Below are positions 6,507-13,640 of a stretch of DNA of 33,917 nt, piece after piece (position 1 is the stretch's first letter; each line of letters begins with the position of its first letter). The stretch is taken from positions 1-33,917 of the IMG/VR virus record IMGVR_UViG_3300031839_001622, one strand, 5' to 3'. The notes below the pieces were generated by a model, which saw only the letters and a program-made list of their open reading frames with translations, had not been told where the DNA came from and searched no databases. Source of the DNA: a virus. Position numbers and translations under genes: made by a program.

Positions 6507-7520
6507 ATGGCGGACCCCCTGACACAGAACCGGCACCCGCAAGCCGACCTATTCCTTTTCGACGTGGCGTCAGCCCCGATAAAGGACCTTGTGGACACGC
6601 TGGAGCACCCGTTTTATTCACTGTCCAAGCGGCCGGAAATGGCCCCGCGCATCTATCGCCACGGGTCCGTCCAGATCGAAATGATTCCATCCCGCAAGGG
6701 CCTGCCGACGATCTATGACAAGGATCTGTTGATTTACGCCGTGTCCAAGGTCGCAGCCGGGATGCGGCGGGGCCTGCCCGTGGGGCCGGTTGTGGAAATG
6801 CCATCCGCTGAAATCCTGCAATTCACGAACCGGGGCACGTCTGGGCGTGAATATCGCGCGCTCGAAGATGCGCTAGAACGGCTGGCCGGAACGCTTGTCA
6901 AAACCACCTTGCGCGCCAAGGGCGGGGGCAAAGACGTGTCCATGTTCCACCTAGTCGAAATCGCCACCATCGGCCGCCGTGGCCGCCTTGGCGTCACCGG
7001 CTGCACCATCCGCTTGCCCGCGTGGGTTTTTGAAGCAATCGAAGCAAACGCCATCCTAACCCTGCACCCGGATTATTTCCGCCTCAGACGGCCGCTTGAA
7101 AAACGACTCTATGAATTGGGGCGCAAGCATTGCGGCCGCCAGCCGCGATGGAGCATTGGACTGGACACCCTGCACCGGAAATCAGGGTCACAAGGCGCGA
7201 TCCGAAATTTCCGCGTGGCCGTCAAGCGCCTGGCCGAAACCGACCACCTGCCGGATTATCACGTTCAGCTTGACACAGCGGACGATCATGTGACGTTCCG
7301 CCCCCGCGACACACCGGACGCCGACGCCACCGAACCGCCACCCCTGCCCCCATTGTCCGCCTGCACAATTGACGCGGCAAAGGCGGTCCGTCCAGGCGCG
7401 GACGTTTACGCCCTCGAAGGCGAATGGCGGGCATGGGCGGCGGACAAGGCCCCACCGGCCGACGCCGATCTGGCGTTTCTCGGGTTCGTCAGGAACAAGC
7501 CCCGGGTGCGAACGGGTTAA
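6507..7520 (+). CDS. repA: Plasmid replication initiator, RepA (RPA family)
   Basis: The protein has 337 residues; AAAGGGAAAC precedes ATG 6507. The N-terminal half (about 10-200) has the look of the replication initiator protein A family found on Rhodobacterales and other alphaproteobacterial plasmids: DLFLFDVASAPIKDLVDTLEHPFYSLSK, then YDKDLLIYAVSKV, then an FRLRRPLEKRLYELGRKHCG segment that ends the winged-helix region. The C-terminus is Pro/Asp-rich and probably a flexible tail. It should bind the iterons just upstream and start replication of the circular prophage. It is the first of eight rightward genes, opposite to the phage genes, and its presence together with a full virion module is the main evidence for a phage-plasmid. 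Confidence 0.85.
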   Translation: MADPLTQNRHPQADLFLFDVASAPIKDLVDTLEHPFYSLSKRPEMAPRIYRHGSVQIEMIPSRKGLPTIYDKDLLIYAVSKVAAGMRRGLPVGPVVEMPSAEILQFTNRGTSGREYRALEDALERLAGTLVKTTLRAKGGGKDVSMFHLVEIATIGRRGRLGVTGCTIRLPAWVFEAIEANAILTLHPDYFRLRRPLEKRLYELGRKHCGRQPRWSIGLDTLHRKSGSQGAIRNFRVAVKRLAETDHLPDYHVQLDTADDHVTFRPRDTPDADATEPPPLPPLSACTIDAAKAVRPGADVYALEGEWRAWAADKAPPADADLAFLGFVRNKPRVRTG

Positions 7521-7527
7521 CCTTTAA

Positions 7528-7559
7528 GATAGCTTGCTAGCGCACTAGCTTGCTATCAT
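7528..7559. promoter_or_regulatory. Heptad operator site D upstream of parA
   Basis: This is a full four-heptad site in the 88-base gap between repA and parA: GATAGC, T, TGCTAGC, GC, ACTAGCT, T, GCTATCA. On the plus strand the last heptad forms TATCAT, a good -10 box pointing to parA; no clear -35 was found at 17 bases. It could be both the parA operator and the partition centromere, as with parS sites of type Ib systems located before the par operon. Confidence 0.75.
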
Positions 7560-7608
7560 TCTATGAATGACATAAACGGGCAGAACAAACCCAACGGGAC
7601 AACGTGCT

Positions 7609-8244
7609 ATGATTCTTTCACTTATCAGCCAAAAGGGGGGCGTCGGGAAATCCACCCTGGCGCGCCTTTTGGCCGTCGAATTCACCCGCGCCGGATGGGC
7701 GGTCAAGATTGCCGATCTGGACCCCGCGCAAGGCACATCAACGAAATGGACGTTGCGGCGTGACGAAATGGGCGTGAACCCTGAAATCCCGGTCCAGAAA
7801 TACCGCGACCCGCGCCGGGCGATCCAGGACGCGGGCAATCACGACCTGCTAATCCTTGACGGCCCCGCGCACTCCGAACGCTCGGGGGCCATCATGGCCC
7901 ACGCGTCGGATTTGGTCCTGATCCCCACCGGCTATTCCGTGGACGATCTCGACCCGCAAATTCAGGTTGCCTATGACCTCGAAGCGGCCGGGGTGCCGCC
8001 GGAACGAATCAGGTTTGCATTCTGCCGGGCGCGCGGCAGCGCAAAGGTTGACAGGTCCGCCCGTGATTTCATCAAGCGGGCAGGACTGACCGCCCTTGCC
8101 GCATCCGTCCGGGAACTGCCATCCATCCAGCAGGCCCACGCAATCGGCCGGACAGCCGCCGAAACCGGGCACAAGGGAATTGACGGGGAAGGGCGCGCGA
8201 TGGCCGCCGAAGTTTCTAACCTATTGACCGGGGAAAGGCCCTGA
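7609..8244 (+). CDS. parA: ParA-family partition ATPase (small, type Ib)
   Basis: The protein has 211 residues. The deviant Walker A motif KGGVGKST, with the signature lysine, starts at residue 9; IADLDPAQGTS and LLILDGPAHSE follow as the A' and B motifs. At this length it lacks the N-terminal HTH of P1-type ParA, which makes it the short type Ib form that works with small RHH or HTH partners. The protein should oscillate or form gradients on the nucleoid and segregate the plasmid prophage. The gene is one base ahead of the RHH gene and downstream of operator site D. GGGAC serves as a weak ribosome-binding site. Confidence 0.92.
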   Translation: MILSLISQKGGVGKSTLARLLAVEFTRAGWAVKIADLDPAQGTSTKWTLRRDEMGVNPEIPVQKYRDPRRAIQDAGNHDLLILDGPAHSERSGAIMAHASDLVLIPTGYSVDDLDPQIQVAYDLEAAGVPPERIRFAFCRARGSAKVDRSARDFIKRAGLTALAASVRELPSIQQAHAIGRTAAETGHKGIDGEGRAMAAEVSNLLTGERP

Positions 8245-8245
8245 C

Positions 8246-8470
8246 ATGAACGACAAGAAAAAAGGACTGGACGCCATCGCGCCACCGCCCCGCCGCGCCT
8301 CGGGCAATCTTTCGCAACAGGCAGAGGCGGCCAAGGTTCAATTCAACGTCAGGATCAGCAACGACCGCGCGACCTATGCAAAGGTCCTGGCCGCCAAGAC
8401 CGGCCGCCCGCTGAATGATCTTGTCGAAGAAGCAATTACCCTTTTGGAAGAAAAACACGGGGCCGTGTGA
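8246..8470 (+). CDS. Ribbon-helix-helix centromere-binding protein (ParB-like, possible repressor)
   Basis: The protein has 74 residues. A basic, flexible N-terminus (about 1-30) precedes VQFNVRIS, the beta strand that would enter the DNA major groove, then two helices (ATYAKVLAAKTG and LNDLVEEAITLLEEKH). This is the ribbon-helix-helix fold of omega, ParG and similar type Ib partners. It is translationally linked to parA (one-base gap; GGGAAAGG before the ATG). RHH dimers bind short heptads in direct and inverted order, and six such arrays occur in the window, one before parA. I infer that it autoregulates, marks the centromere and may repress phage genes. An antitoxin role is less likely because it follows parA. 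Confidence 0.8.
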   Translation: MNDKKKGLDAIAPPPRRASGNLSQQAEAAKVQFNVRISNDRATYAKVLAAKTGRPLNDLVEEAITLLEEKHGAV

Positions 8471-8691
8471 TGAACATTCCGCAGCAGATTTATTGCGCGC
8501 TAGACGCCGCGCACAAGGAAAACAAATACCCCCACGACTACGCCCGCGACCCCGACGACGTTGTGGCGGAAATTCACGACTGGACAGGCATTCTAAATTT
8601 CGACCCTGAATTTATGCACGACGCAGCGACCGCGCGCGTGGCGGTTCGGGAATGGCGCAAGGCGAACCCACCACCACCCACCACCGTCTGA
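8470..8691 (+). CDS. Hypothetical protein, third gene of the par operon
   Basis: The protein has 73 residues from ATG 8470, overlapping the RHH stop by one base (TGATG), so it is translationally coupled to the partition genes. It is acidic and polar in the middle (YARDPDDVVAEIHDWTG) and ends in a Pro-rich tail. A strong terminator follows 12 bases after the stop, so repA to this gene may form one transcript plus an internal parA promoter. No family is recognised. A partition accessory role or a small toxin are both possible but unsupported. Confidence 0.6.
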   Translation: MNIPQQIYCALDAAHKENKYPHDYARDPDDVVAEIHDWTGILNFDPEFMHDAATARVAVREWRKANPPPPTTV

Positions 8692-8702
8692 CACGCCACC
8701 CG

Positions 8703-8731
8703 AAAGGCCCGCCATCGCGCGGGCCTTTGCC
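8703..8731 (+). terminator. Rho-independent terminator after the par operon
   Basis: A perfect 10-bp stem AAAGGCCCGC / GCGGGCCTTT with a 6-base loop ends in TTTGCCTT. It separates the repA-parA-RHH unit from the next operon, which has its own operator/promoter (site E). Confidence 0.8.
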
Positions 8732-8747
8732 TTGCGTAGCATTCCGG

Positions 8748-8785
8748 CTTGACTGATAGCATGATAGCACGCTATCAAGCTATCA
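8748..8785 (+). promoter_or_regulatory. Promoter with heptad operator site E
   Basis: This is the most regular of the six sites: TGATAGC, A, TGATAGC, AC, GCTATCA, A, GCTATCA (8754-8785), a nearly complete dyad of four heptads. TTGACT (8749-8754) stands 18 bases before TATCAA, so the heptads occupy the spacer and -10 of a normal promoter. It drives the small genes from 8816. The same layout occurs before the primase gene. Confidence 0.8.
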
Positions 8786-8815
8786 CAGCGAATCAGACCG
8801 CAAGGAAACACCGCC

Positions 8816-9088
8816 ATGACCACCCGCCGCAATGAAGTCCTGAAGTTCACCACCCCGGACCGCAAAATTCACTTGCGCAAACTATCCCTTGAAGAACGCT
8901 TTTCCGGCATGATCGGCGCGCCGGTTGAATTGACCATCAGGGGGGAACGCGAATTCACCTTTTCAACCGAAACCGTTTGCGCCGACCTGCCCGGCCGGGT
9001 TGCCGCGTTTTTCGGACCCCTCGCCACCGTCACCGGGGCGCATGACCCGGAATGCGGTTCGTTCGCCTATGTCACGGCGGCCCACTAG
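8816..9088 (+). CDS. Hypothetical protein, first gene of operator-E operon
   Basis: The protein has 90 residues; AAGGAAAC precedes the ATG. It reads as a small beta-rich globular protein (VLKFTTPDRKIHLRKLSLEERF, then VELTIRGEREFTFST). Two cysteines are present but form no pair motif. The gene starts 31 bases after operator site E, so it is probably expressed only when the heptad-binding protein is absent or displaced. Candidate roles such as antirepressor or anti-host protein come from position only; no family is recognised. Confidence 0.6.
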   Translation: MTTRRNEVLKFTTPDRKIHLRKLSLEERFSGMIGAPVELTIRGEREFTFSTETVCADLPGRVAAFFGPLATVTGAHDPECGSFAYVTAAH

Positions 9089-9122
9089 GGCCGCCACCAC
9101 CGCCACGGGAAAGGACCAGAAC

Positions 9123-9350
9123 ATGACCCACCGTATAAAGACAAATCTCAACACGCGCGCAAAGTCCTTTGACGTTGAAGGCCCGAAGGTCCGCGCCATG
9201 CTAGAACAGATCGCAGCGACCCACGGGGCAAGCGGATTGATCGCGCTTGACGCCAGCGGCGCACGGGCCTTTGTCTTGATTAAATTCAGCGGCGGCGCAG
9301 CCCTGCGCGATACTGTTGACGCCCTGGATCGCGGCGGGTTCATTGACTGA
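9123..9350 (+). CDS. Hypothetical protein, 75 aa
   Basis: The ORF starts with AAAGGACCAGAACATGACC, nearly the same leader as the next gene (AAAAGGACCGGAACATGACC), so the two start regions look duplicated. The protein has a helical KVRAMLEQIAATHGASGLIAL core and a short beta segment ARAFVLIKFSGG. There is no signal peptide or membrane segment and no known family is recognised. It belongs to the four-gene rightward cluster downstream of site E. Confidence 0.55.
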   Translation: MTHRIKTNLNTRAKSFDVEGPKVRAMLEQIAATHGASGLIALDASGARAFVLIKFSGGAALRDTVDALDRGGFID

Positions 9351-9378
9351 CCTGCGGACGACACAAAAGGACCGGAAC

Positions 9379-9576
9379 ATGACCCTAACAATCGAAATGA
9401 AATGGAAACAAACCGCCAGCATCGTGATCGCCGCACTTGAAAACGGCACGGATGAAGGGCGGAAAATGGCCCGCGCTGAAATCATGCGAATGGCCGACGT
9501 TGCGGATTTCGCGGTTGACCTGCAACGCGAAATCGAAACCCTCAGAACCACCCAGGCGGAAGGGGCAGGGCAATGA
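9379..9576 (+). CDS. Hypothetical protein, 65 aa
   Basis: This is a small helical protein: MTLTIEMKWKQTASIVIAALE, then DEGRKMARAEIMRMADVADFAVDLQREIETLRT, which may form a short coiled coil or a helical hairpin. AAAAGGACC gives a good ribosome-binding site. Its end overlaps the next gene by 4 bases (ATGA). Similar short proteins occur in phage early regions, but I cannot name a family. Confidence 0.6.
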   Translation: MTLTIEMKWKQTASIVIAALENGTDEGRKMARAEIMRMADVADFAVDLQREIETLRTTQAEGAGQ

Positions 9577-9956
9577 CCACCCCGCGCAGCTATACCACCC
9601 GCAAGGCCGCCGCGACCGCCGCGCGCCGCGCATTGCGCGCCATTCATGGCCCGCGATACCGGCCGAAATCACACGTTGATTTCATTCTGACCCAATGCCG
9701 CACCAGCCTGGAATGGCGGTTTGAAATCATAAACGAAGCGGGCCACAGGGCCGACGCCGAACGCAACGCGACCAAACGGGCCGCGAATGACATTCGCACA
9801 AAAGCGGACGCCATGCGGCCGGGCGAATGGAAAGCATCATGCCCCAGGTGCGGGTCAAATCTCGGGGAAGTTCCTTCAGCGCCGGACAGCCCTAGTCAAG
9901 TGATATGTGGCACCTGCGGGGCGCGCACGCCGCACGCCACGAAAACGGTAGAATGA
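9573..9956 (+). CDS. Small basic zinc-ribbon protein
   Basis: The protein has 127 residues. The N-terminal half is very basic (TTRKAAATAARRALRAIHGPRYRPK); the C-terminal part is a zinc ribbon with CPRCGS and, about 25 residues on, CGTCGA. A DNA- or RNA-binding role fits, for example a transcription accessory factor. It is the last rightward gene and lies directly before a bidirectional terminator. It is translationally coupled to the gene before it. Confidence 0.65.
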   Translation: MTTPRSYTTRKAAATAARRALRAIHGPRYRPKSHVDFILTQCRTSLEWRFEIINEAGHRADAERNATKRAANDIRTKADAMRPGEWKASCPRCGSNLGEVPSAPDSPSQVICGTCGARTPHATKTVE

Positions 9957-9986
9957 CGACACCCCGGACCGACCGCCAGAACGGCC

Positions 9987-10025
9987 AAAAGCCCCGCCCC
10001 GGAATGAACCGGGGCGGGGCTTTCT
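9987..10025. terminator. Bidirectional terminator at a convergent gene boundary
   Basis: A 13-bp stem, AGCCCCGCCCCGG with its exact complement, encloses a 6-base loop. T-rich bases follow on the plus strand (TTTCTC), and AAAA precedes it, giving a T-run on the minus strand. It separates the rightward small-gene operon (ending 9956) from the leftward gene ending at 10030. Confidence 0.88.
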
Positions 10026-10029
10026 CATG

Positions 10030-10788
10030 TTACCATTTCGGCCGATCTGCGCGACCGTGCAAGGCGGCCATCATGCCGGACCAGATGCCGCCCGCGCCAC
10101 GGTTCCCCGCCTCGATCTGGCGGGCCGCCAGAACGTCCAGAATGGCGGCGGCCGTGGCTTCCGGGGTGCCCACGTTCGGCACCTCGAAATCAGCCGCCAC
10201 ACCCCGTTCCGACTCATGCCCGTTCGACCCGTTCAGATCGCCAGCCCGGCCGGTCAGGCGGACCACGACACCGCCCAGGGCGTGAATATGGGCCACCTCA
10301 TTTTCAAAGCGGACGGAATCATTCAGGACGGCCGCACCGGACGCCATGCGAATTTCAGCCTGCCGCCGCCACAGGTCCACCCACAAATCCGGGTGAACCA
10401 TCCGCCGCCCCCACTCCGTCCCCATCGTCTGCATTGCATCCGTGGGGGTCCGGCCGCCCAGGATCGCGCAGGGAACCCGCTTCAGATCGCCGTCAAGCCG
10501 CCTGTTGATCTGCGCGGGGGTCAACCCCCCGGCTTCCAGGATCGCCCGCAATGCGGCCTTCAGGGGCGCGTTGACCGGCAGGACGACCGCGCGGCCGCCA
10601 AGGGCCGCGACCAGCGCGCGGGCGACCGTGGACTTGCCACAACCACCCGGGCCGGACAGGCCCAACACCAGGGGGCGGGGAAGGGCAGGGGCGGCGGCCT
10701 CGGCCGTCACGCGGGGCGGGACCGCATCCATAACCGGGACAGGCCGCGCGTTGCGCTCGAAATGCGCCGCAGGAAACGAAAAGGACAT
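10030..10788 (-). CDS. P-loop kinase, probable deoxynucleoside monophosphate kinase
   Basis: The protein has 252 residues; GAAAGGAATC precedes ATG 10788. The P-loop GPGGCGKSTVA starts near residue 47, followed by TPTDAMQTMGTEWGRRMVHPDLW, a segment typical of phage dNMP kinases, and later VLNDSVRFENEVAHI, the region that would hold catalytic and lid residues. It would phosphorylate dNMPs to feed phage DNA synthesis, together with the HD hydrolase encoded at 4471. The first 40 residues look like an extension without domain content; an internal start at MDAVPPR is possible. A 114-bp gap precedes it, so it may have its own promoter. Confidence 0.78.
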   Translation of the reverse strand: MSFSFPAAHFERNARPVPVMDAVPPRVTAEAAAPALPRPLVLGLSGPGGCGKSTVARALVAALGGRAVVLPVNAPLKAALRAILEAGGLTPAQINRRLDGDLKRVPCAILGGRTPTDAMQTMGTEWGRRMVHPDLWVDLWRRQAEIRMASGAAVLNDSVRFENEVAHIHALGGVVVRLTGRAGDLNGSNGHESERGVAADFEVPNVGTPEATAAAILDVLAARQIEAGNRGAGGIWSGMMAALHGRADRPKW

Positions 10789-10902
10789 GACGATTCCTTT
10801 CGCCCATCACTCGCGATAACTGCACATTATCAGACCAGATGGGCACGGGGTTGAATTGGGTCACTAACCCGCATTGCGGATCAGCAGGCGGGGCAGTCCG
10901 AT
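10789..10902. other. Intergenic gap with GATAA/TTATC dyad
   Basis: The gap between the SSB and kinase genes holds GATAACTGCACATTATC (about 10816-10832), a 5-bp dyad with a 7-base centre lying 28 bases upstream of the kinase start. It differs from the heptad sites. It could be an operator of the kinase gene; no clear -35/-10 pair was found. Confidence 0.3.
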
Positions 10903-11370
10903 TCAGAAAGGGATTTCGTCGTCATAGTCAGGGCGACCGCCGCCCTGCGATCCGCCGCCGGACTGGCCGCCACCCTGGCCGCCACCCGCGCCGCGATCCT
11001 GTCCGCCCTGCGATCCGCCCGGGTTCCGATCCAGAAACCCGATTTCGCCGCCATAAGGGGCCACAACGATTTCCGTTGTGTATCGGTCCTGGCCGTTCTG
11101 ATCCTGCCATTTGCGCGTCTGCAAACGGCCCTCAATGGTCACATAAGACCCCTTGCGCAACCGTTGCTCAACCAGACCCACCAGCCCGTCACTTGTGACG
11201 GCCACGGAATGCCATTCCGTCGCCTCTTTCACCTCGCCGGAATTCCGATCCTTCCAGCGCCGCGTCGTGGCAACCCGCAGATTCGCGACCCGGCCGCCAT
11301 TCTGGAACGACCTCAGTTCCGGGTCCTGACCAAGACAGCCCGTCACCCGCACCTTGTTTTCGTAAAACAT
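10903..11370 (-). CDS. ssb: Single-stranded DNA-binding protein
   Basis: The protein has 155 residues from ATG 11370; AGAGGATC is the ribosome-binding site and a longer upstream extension has no SSB content. The OB fold begins NKVRVTGCLGQDPELRSFQNGGRVANLRVAT and includes the EWHSVAV and LRKGSYVTIEGRLQTRKWQDQNG motifs that define bacterial SSB. A Gly/Gln-rich linker (about 118-145) leads to the acidic tip DYDDEIPF, which recruits partner proteins. It protects single strands during phage replication and lies in a leftward operon of DNA-metabolism genes. Confidence 0.96.
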   Translation of the reverse strand: MFYENKVRVTGCLGQDPELRSFQNGGRVANLRVATTRRWKDRNSGEVKEATEWHSVAVTSDGLVGLVEQRLRKGSYVTIEGRLQTRKWQDQNGQDRYTTEIVVAPYGGEIGFLDRNPGGSQGGQDRGAGGGQGGGQSGGGSQGGGRPDYDDEIPF

Positions 11371-11389
11371 GATTGATCCTCTCGAAAAT

Positions 11390-11695
11390 TCAGGACGCAG
11401 CCAGCAGGGCGTCCCGCAGGCGGAACCCCAAAAGCGGCCAGATTTTTTCGCGGGCGTTGGCGCGCGCGATTTGCCGCCCGATTTCCGCATCAAAGTTCGC
11501 GGGCGATGCCGCAGCACTTTCGCCCGTGACAGTGAACCCGTTGCGCAGCACCAGACAAGCAACCGTCAACGTTGTCCCGGGGAAAACGTGATAATCCTCG
11601 GATACTATTTCCGAGTCCAGCATGTCAGGCGACACACGCGGGGCATTCAAACCCCGCCGCAACAGTTCGGATTCCAGTTCTCGTTCCGCATCCAT
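11390..11695 (-). CDS. Phage protein, N4 gp49 / Sf6 gene 66 family
   Basis: The protein has 101 residues from ATG 11695, with AAAGGGG at proper spacing. It shows the family pattern: NAPRVSPDMLDSEIVSEDYHVFPGTTLTVACLVLRNGFTVTGES (first part quoted in pieces: VSPDMLDSEI, YHVFPGTTLT, LRNGFTVTGES), then PANFDAEIGRQIARANA and KIWPLLGFRLRD. The family is common in phages and its function is not known; small size and company suggest an early accessory protein. It lies 14 bases after the metallophosphoesterase gene and 19 bases before ssb. Confidence 0.85.
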   Translation of the reverse strand: MDAERELESELLRRGLNAPRVSPDMLDSEIVSEDYHVFPGTTLTVACLVLRNGFTVTGESAAASPANFDAEIGRQIARANAREKIWPLLGFRLRDALLAAS

Positions 11696-11708
11696 GATTC
11701 TGCCCCTT

Positions 11709-13301
11709 TCAGTCCGCGCGCCACCGTCCGGCGCGCAATGTGATGATTGACCGCTTGCCGTTGGCATAGGTCAGGATTGCGGAATGCGACCAGGACGACG
11801 GCCCCCGGTTATATCCCATGTCTAACTCCGAAAACGTCCCGCCCTGATAGCAGCCCTGCGAAATCGCGGCGGAATGCGAATGGCCGACGTTCGCCTTTTC
11901 GCCCGTCCGGGCGATGTTGGCGGCCGATCCGCGCGACCCGTTCGGGCCTAAGTCCCCGTGCTGATCGTGACGGACACCCGCAACCACCAGCTTGTCCCGG
12001 CGCGACAGAAACCGAATGGACGGATCAAGACCGGCGCGGGCGAACGCCCAGGCCACAAGGTCAAAATCGCGATCACCCGCCCGGATGGCGTCCACCTTGG
12101 CCGATGCCGCTTGCAGGTAAAAACGGGCGTTCAGCGGATCGCGCTTGAAATCGGCCGTTTCCACCCACTTGTCCAAATGTTCGTCATGGTTTGCCTTTGC
12201 CACGACGGTTTCAGTTTCCGGCCGGATCATGCAATTCAGGATTCCGGCGGTTTCCGAAATCTCGCCCTCGACCGCATCCGCCTTGCCGAAATGGGCCGCC
12301 AGCGTGTCAAAGAATCCGTTGTGATGCGACCGCGACCCGAAATTCAGAACGTCATGCAGGACTTGCACCCGGGGGCGCAGCACGTCCACAAGGCCGCCAG
12401 CGCCCCAAACGGCCGCCATCACGTCCCGGTCAATCCGGGTGCCGTGAATGTCGCCGGGGGTGAACACTTCCACCCGATTTCCGGCCTCCACCTCGCCGCC
12501 ATCCACCCGCAAGTCCAGATCGTAAATCTGGCCCGCGTCCGTCGCATTGATCTGGCGGGCAAACCACACCCCCGCGCCGTCCACCTCGACCAGCAGCGCA
12601 CCGAACGCGTGATGGAATTCAGCCTTTAGACCGGCCTTGCGCTTGATGTAGCGTTTCAGCGTCACAGCCCCGGTTGTGTAGTTCATTTTCGGGTCCGTGC
12701 CCGGGGCCGTGGCAACCGACTTCAGGGCGATTTGCGGGTGCGGAAACACGCAGGATGCCGACCCCGTGAAACTGTCCAGCCCGGACAGCGGATTAAAGGC
12801 CGTGGGAATGATATTCATATCCCCCGCCCAAATCAGGCCCGGGCAGATTTCCACCCGTTCGTCCGCCAGGAACGGTTCAACCTCGGGGGCATACCACAAG
12901 GACCCGTCAGCCTCGCGACCGTCCTTTTCCTGACTCACCTGCGCGTCATTGTGATTGTAACGCAGCCGCGCCACCATCAAGTCCGCGCCGTAGTGATCCC
13001 GCAACGCCAGCAGATTGCGCCAGAAACGGGCGTGAACGGCCGTATTGGACTGCGCGCAGGTCAGCAGGTAGCGGCGGACCCGTCCGGGCGTGGGTTCGAT
13101 CTGGCGGGGAATGGACGCCACCACCTCGCCCGCCGCCGTGATGCCCCACAAGTCCGCCTTGCGCAGCCGCCTTTGCAGCTTGGCGCGGGTGACGCCCAGG
13201 GCGCGCGCCGTGGCGGACACGTTGCCGCCGTTGTCGCCCAGGGCCAGCACGGCCGCGCGGGCCTCGGCCGGGGTGATTTCCAAGGGCCTATGGTCAAGCA
13301 T
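11709..13301 (-). CDS. Metallophosphoesterase with N-terminal HTH (A1-like nuclease)
   Basis: The protein has 530 residues from ATG 13301 (13304 also possible), overlapping the preceding gene by 8 bases. A Fis-like helix-turn-helix lies near residues 18-50 (NVSATARALGVTRAKLQRRLRK). Calcineurin-type metal motifs follow: GDIHGTRID, then KANHDEHLDKW, VRHDQHGDLGPNGSRG and VGHSHSA. Together they give the D-x-H, NHD/E, H and GHxH signature of a two-metal phosphoesterase. The order and size resemble the A1 DNase of phage T5, a link made from memory. A DNA-targeting nuclease is the likely role; the HTH may guide it to DNA. It sits in an early-type operon with SSB. Confidence 0.75.
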   Translation of the reverse strand: MLDHRPLEITPAEARAAVLALGDNGGNVSATARALGVTRAKLQRRLRKADLWGITAAGEVVASIPRQIEPTPGRVRRYLLTCAQSNTAVHARFWRNLLALRDHYGADLMVARLRYNHNDAQVSQEKDGREADGSLWYAPEVEPFLADERVEICPGLIWAGDMNIIPTAFNPLSGLDSFTGSASCVFPHPQIALKSVATAPGTDPKMNYTTGAVTLKRYIKRKAGLKAEFHHAFGALLVEVDGAGVWFARQINATDAGQIYDLDLRVDGGEVEAGNRVEVFTPGDIHGTRIDRDVMAAVWGAGGLVDVLRPRVQVLHDVLNFGSRSHHNGFFDTLAAHFGKADAVEGEISETAGILNCMIRPETETVVAKANHDEHLDKWVETADFKRDPLNARFYLQAASAKVDAIRAGDRDFDLVAWAFARAGLDPSIRFLSRRDKLVVAGVRHDQHGDLGPNGSRGSAANIARTGEKANVGHSHSAAISQGCYQGGTFSELDMGYNRGPSSWSHSAILTYANGKRSIITLRAGRWRAD

Positions 13302-13626
13302 CATCACCCCCGTTTCGCAGGGGCGACAGCACCCACACCACAAACCGGGCAATCATCATCGCGGACGCGATCAGCGCCAGACAGTCCGGGATTGTCAGAA
13401 AAACAGGCTGGCCGTGGAACATGAATTCCACAAGCGGGGCCGTGAACAGGGAAACCGGCTTGGCCCCCGCACCCAACCCCGCCGCGACATGCGCGGCGGC
13501 CGGGGTAGCGGTTGCAGATGCAAGGAACAGGTCAAACCGTGGAATTGACGCGCGCGCCTGCATGAAGTCCCCCAGGACCAGAAAAGCGGCCGCCAGCACC
13601 GGCACCGCGAAAGACAGAAAGCCCAC
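13294..13626 (-). CDS. Small membrane protein
   Basis: The protein has 110 residues with a GTG start at 13626 and AAAGGGGG before it. Two hydrophobic stretches, FLSFAVPVLAAAFLVLG (about 3-20) and CLALIASAMMIARFVVWVL (about 80-100), flank an Ala-rich polar centre, giving a likely two-pass inner membrane protein. The end overlaps the HTH-metallophosphoesterase by 8-11 bases. The pairing with a nuclease gene suggests a role in superinfection exclusion or membrane anchoring of a complex; a second holin is another option. No family is recognised. Confidence 0.6.
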   Translation of the reverse strand: MGFLSFAVPVLAAAFLVLGDFMQARASIPRFDLFLASATATPAAAHVAAGLGAGAKPVSLFTAPLVEFMFHGQPVFLTIPDCLALIASAMMIARFVVWVLSPLRNGGDDA

Positions 13627-13640
13627 TATCCGGCCCCCTT

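Noticed and set aside
8246-8691. Toxin-antitoxin pair (RHH protein plus 73-residue protein)
   Set aside because: The RHH gene is one base after parA and heptad arrays match partition-type sites; the 73-residue protein has no toxin signature.
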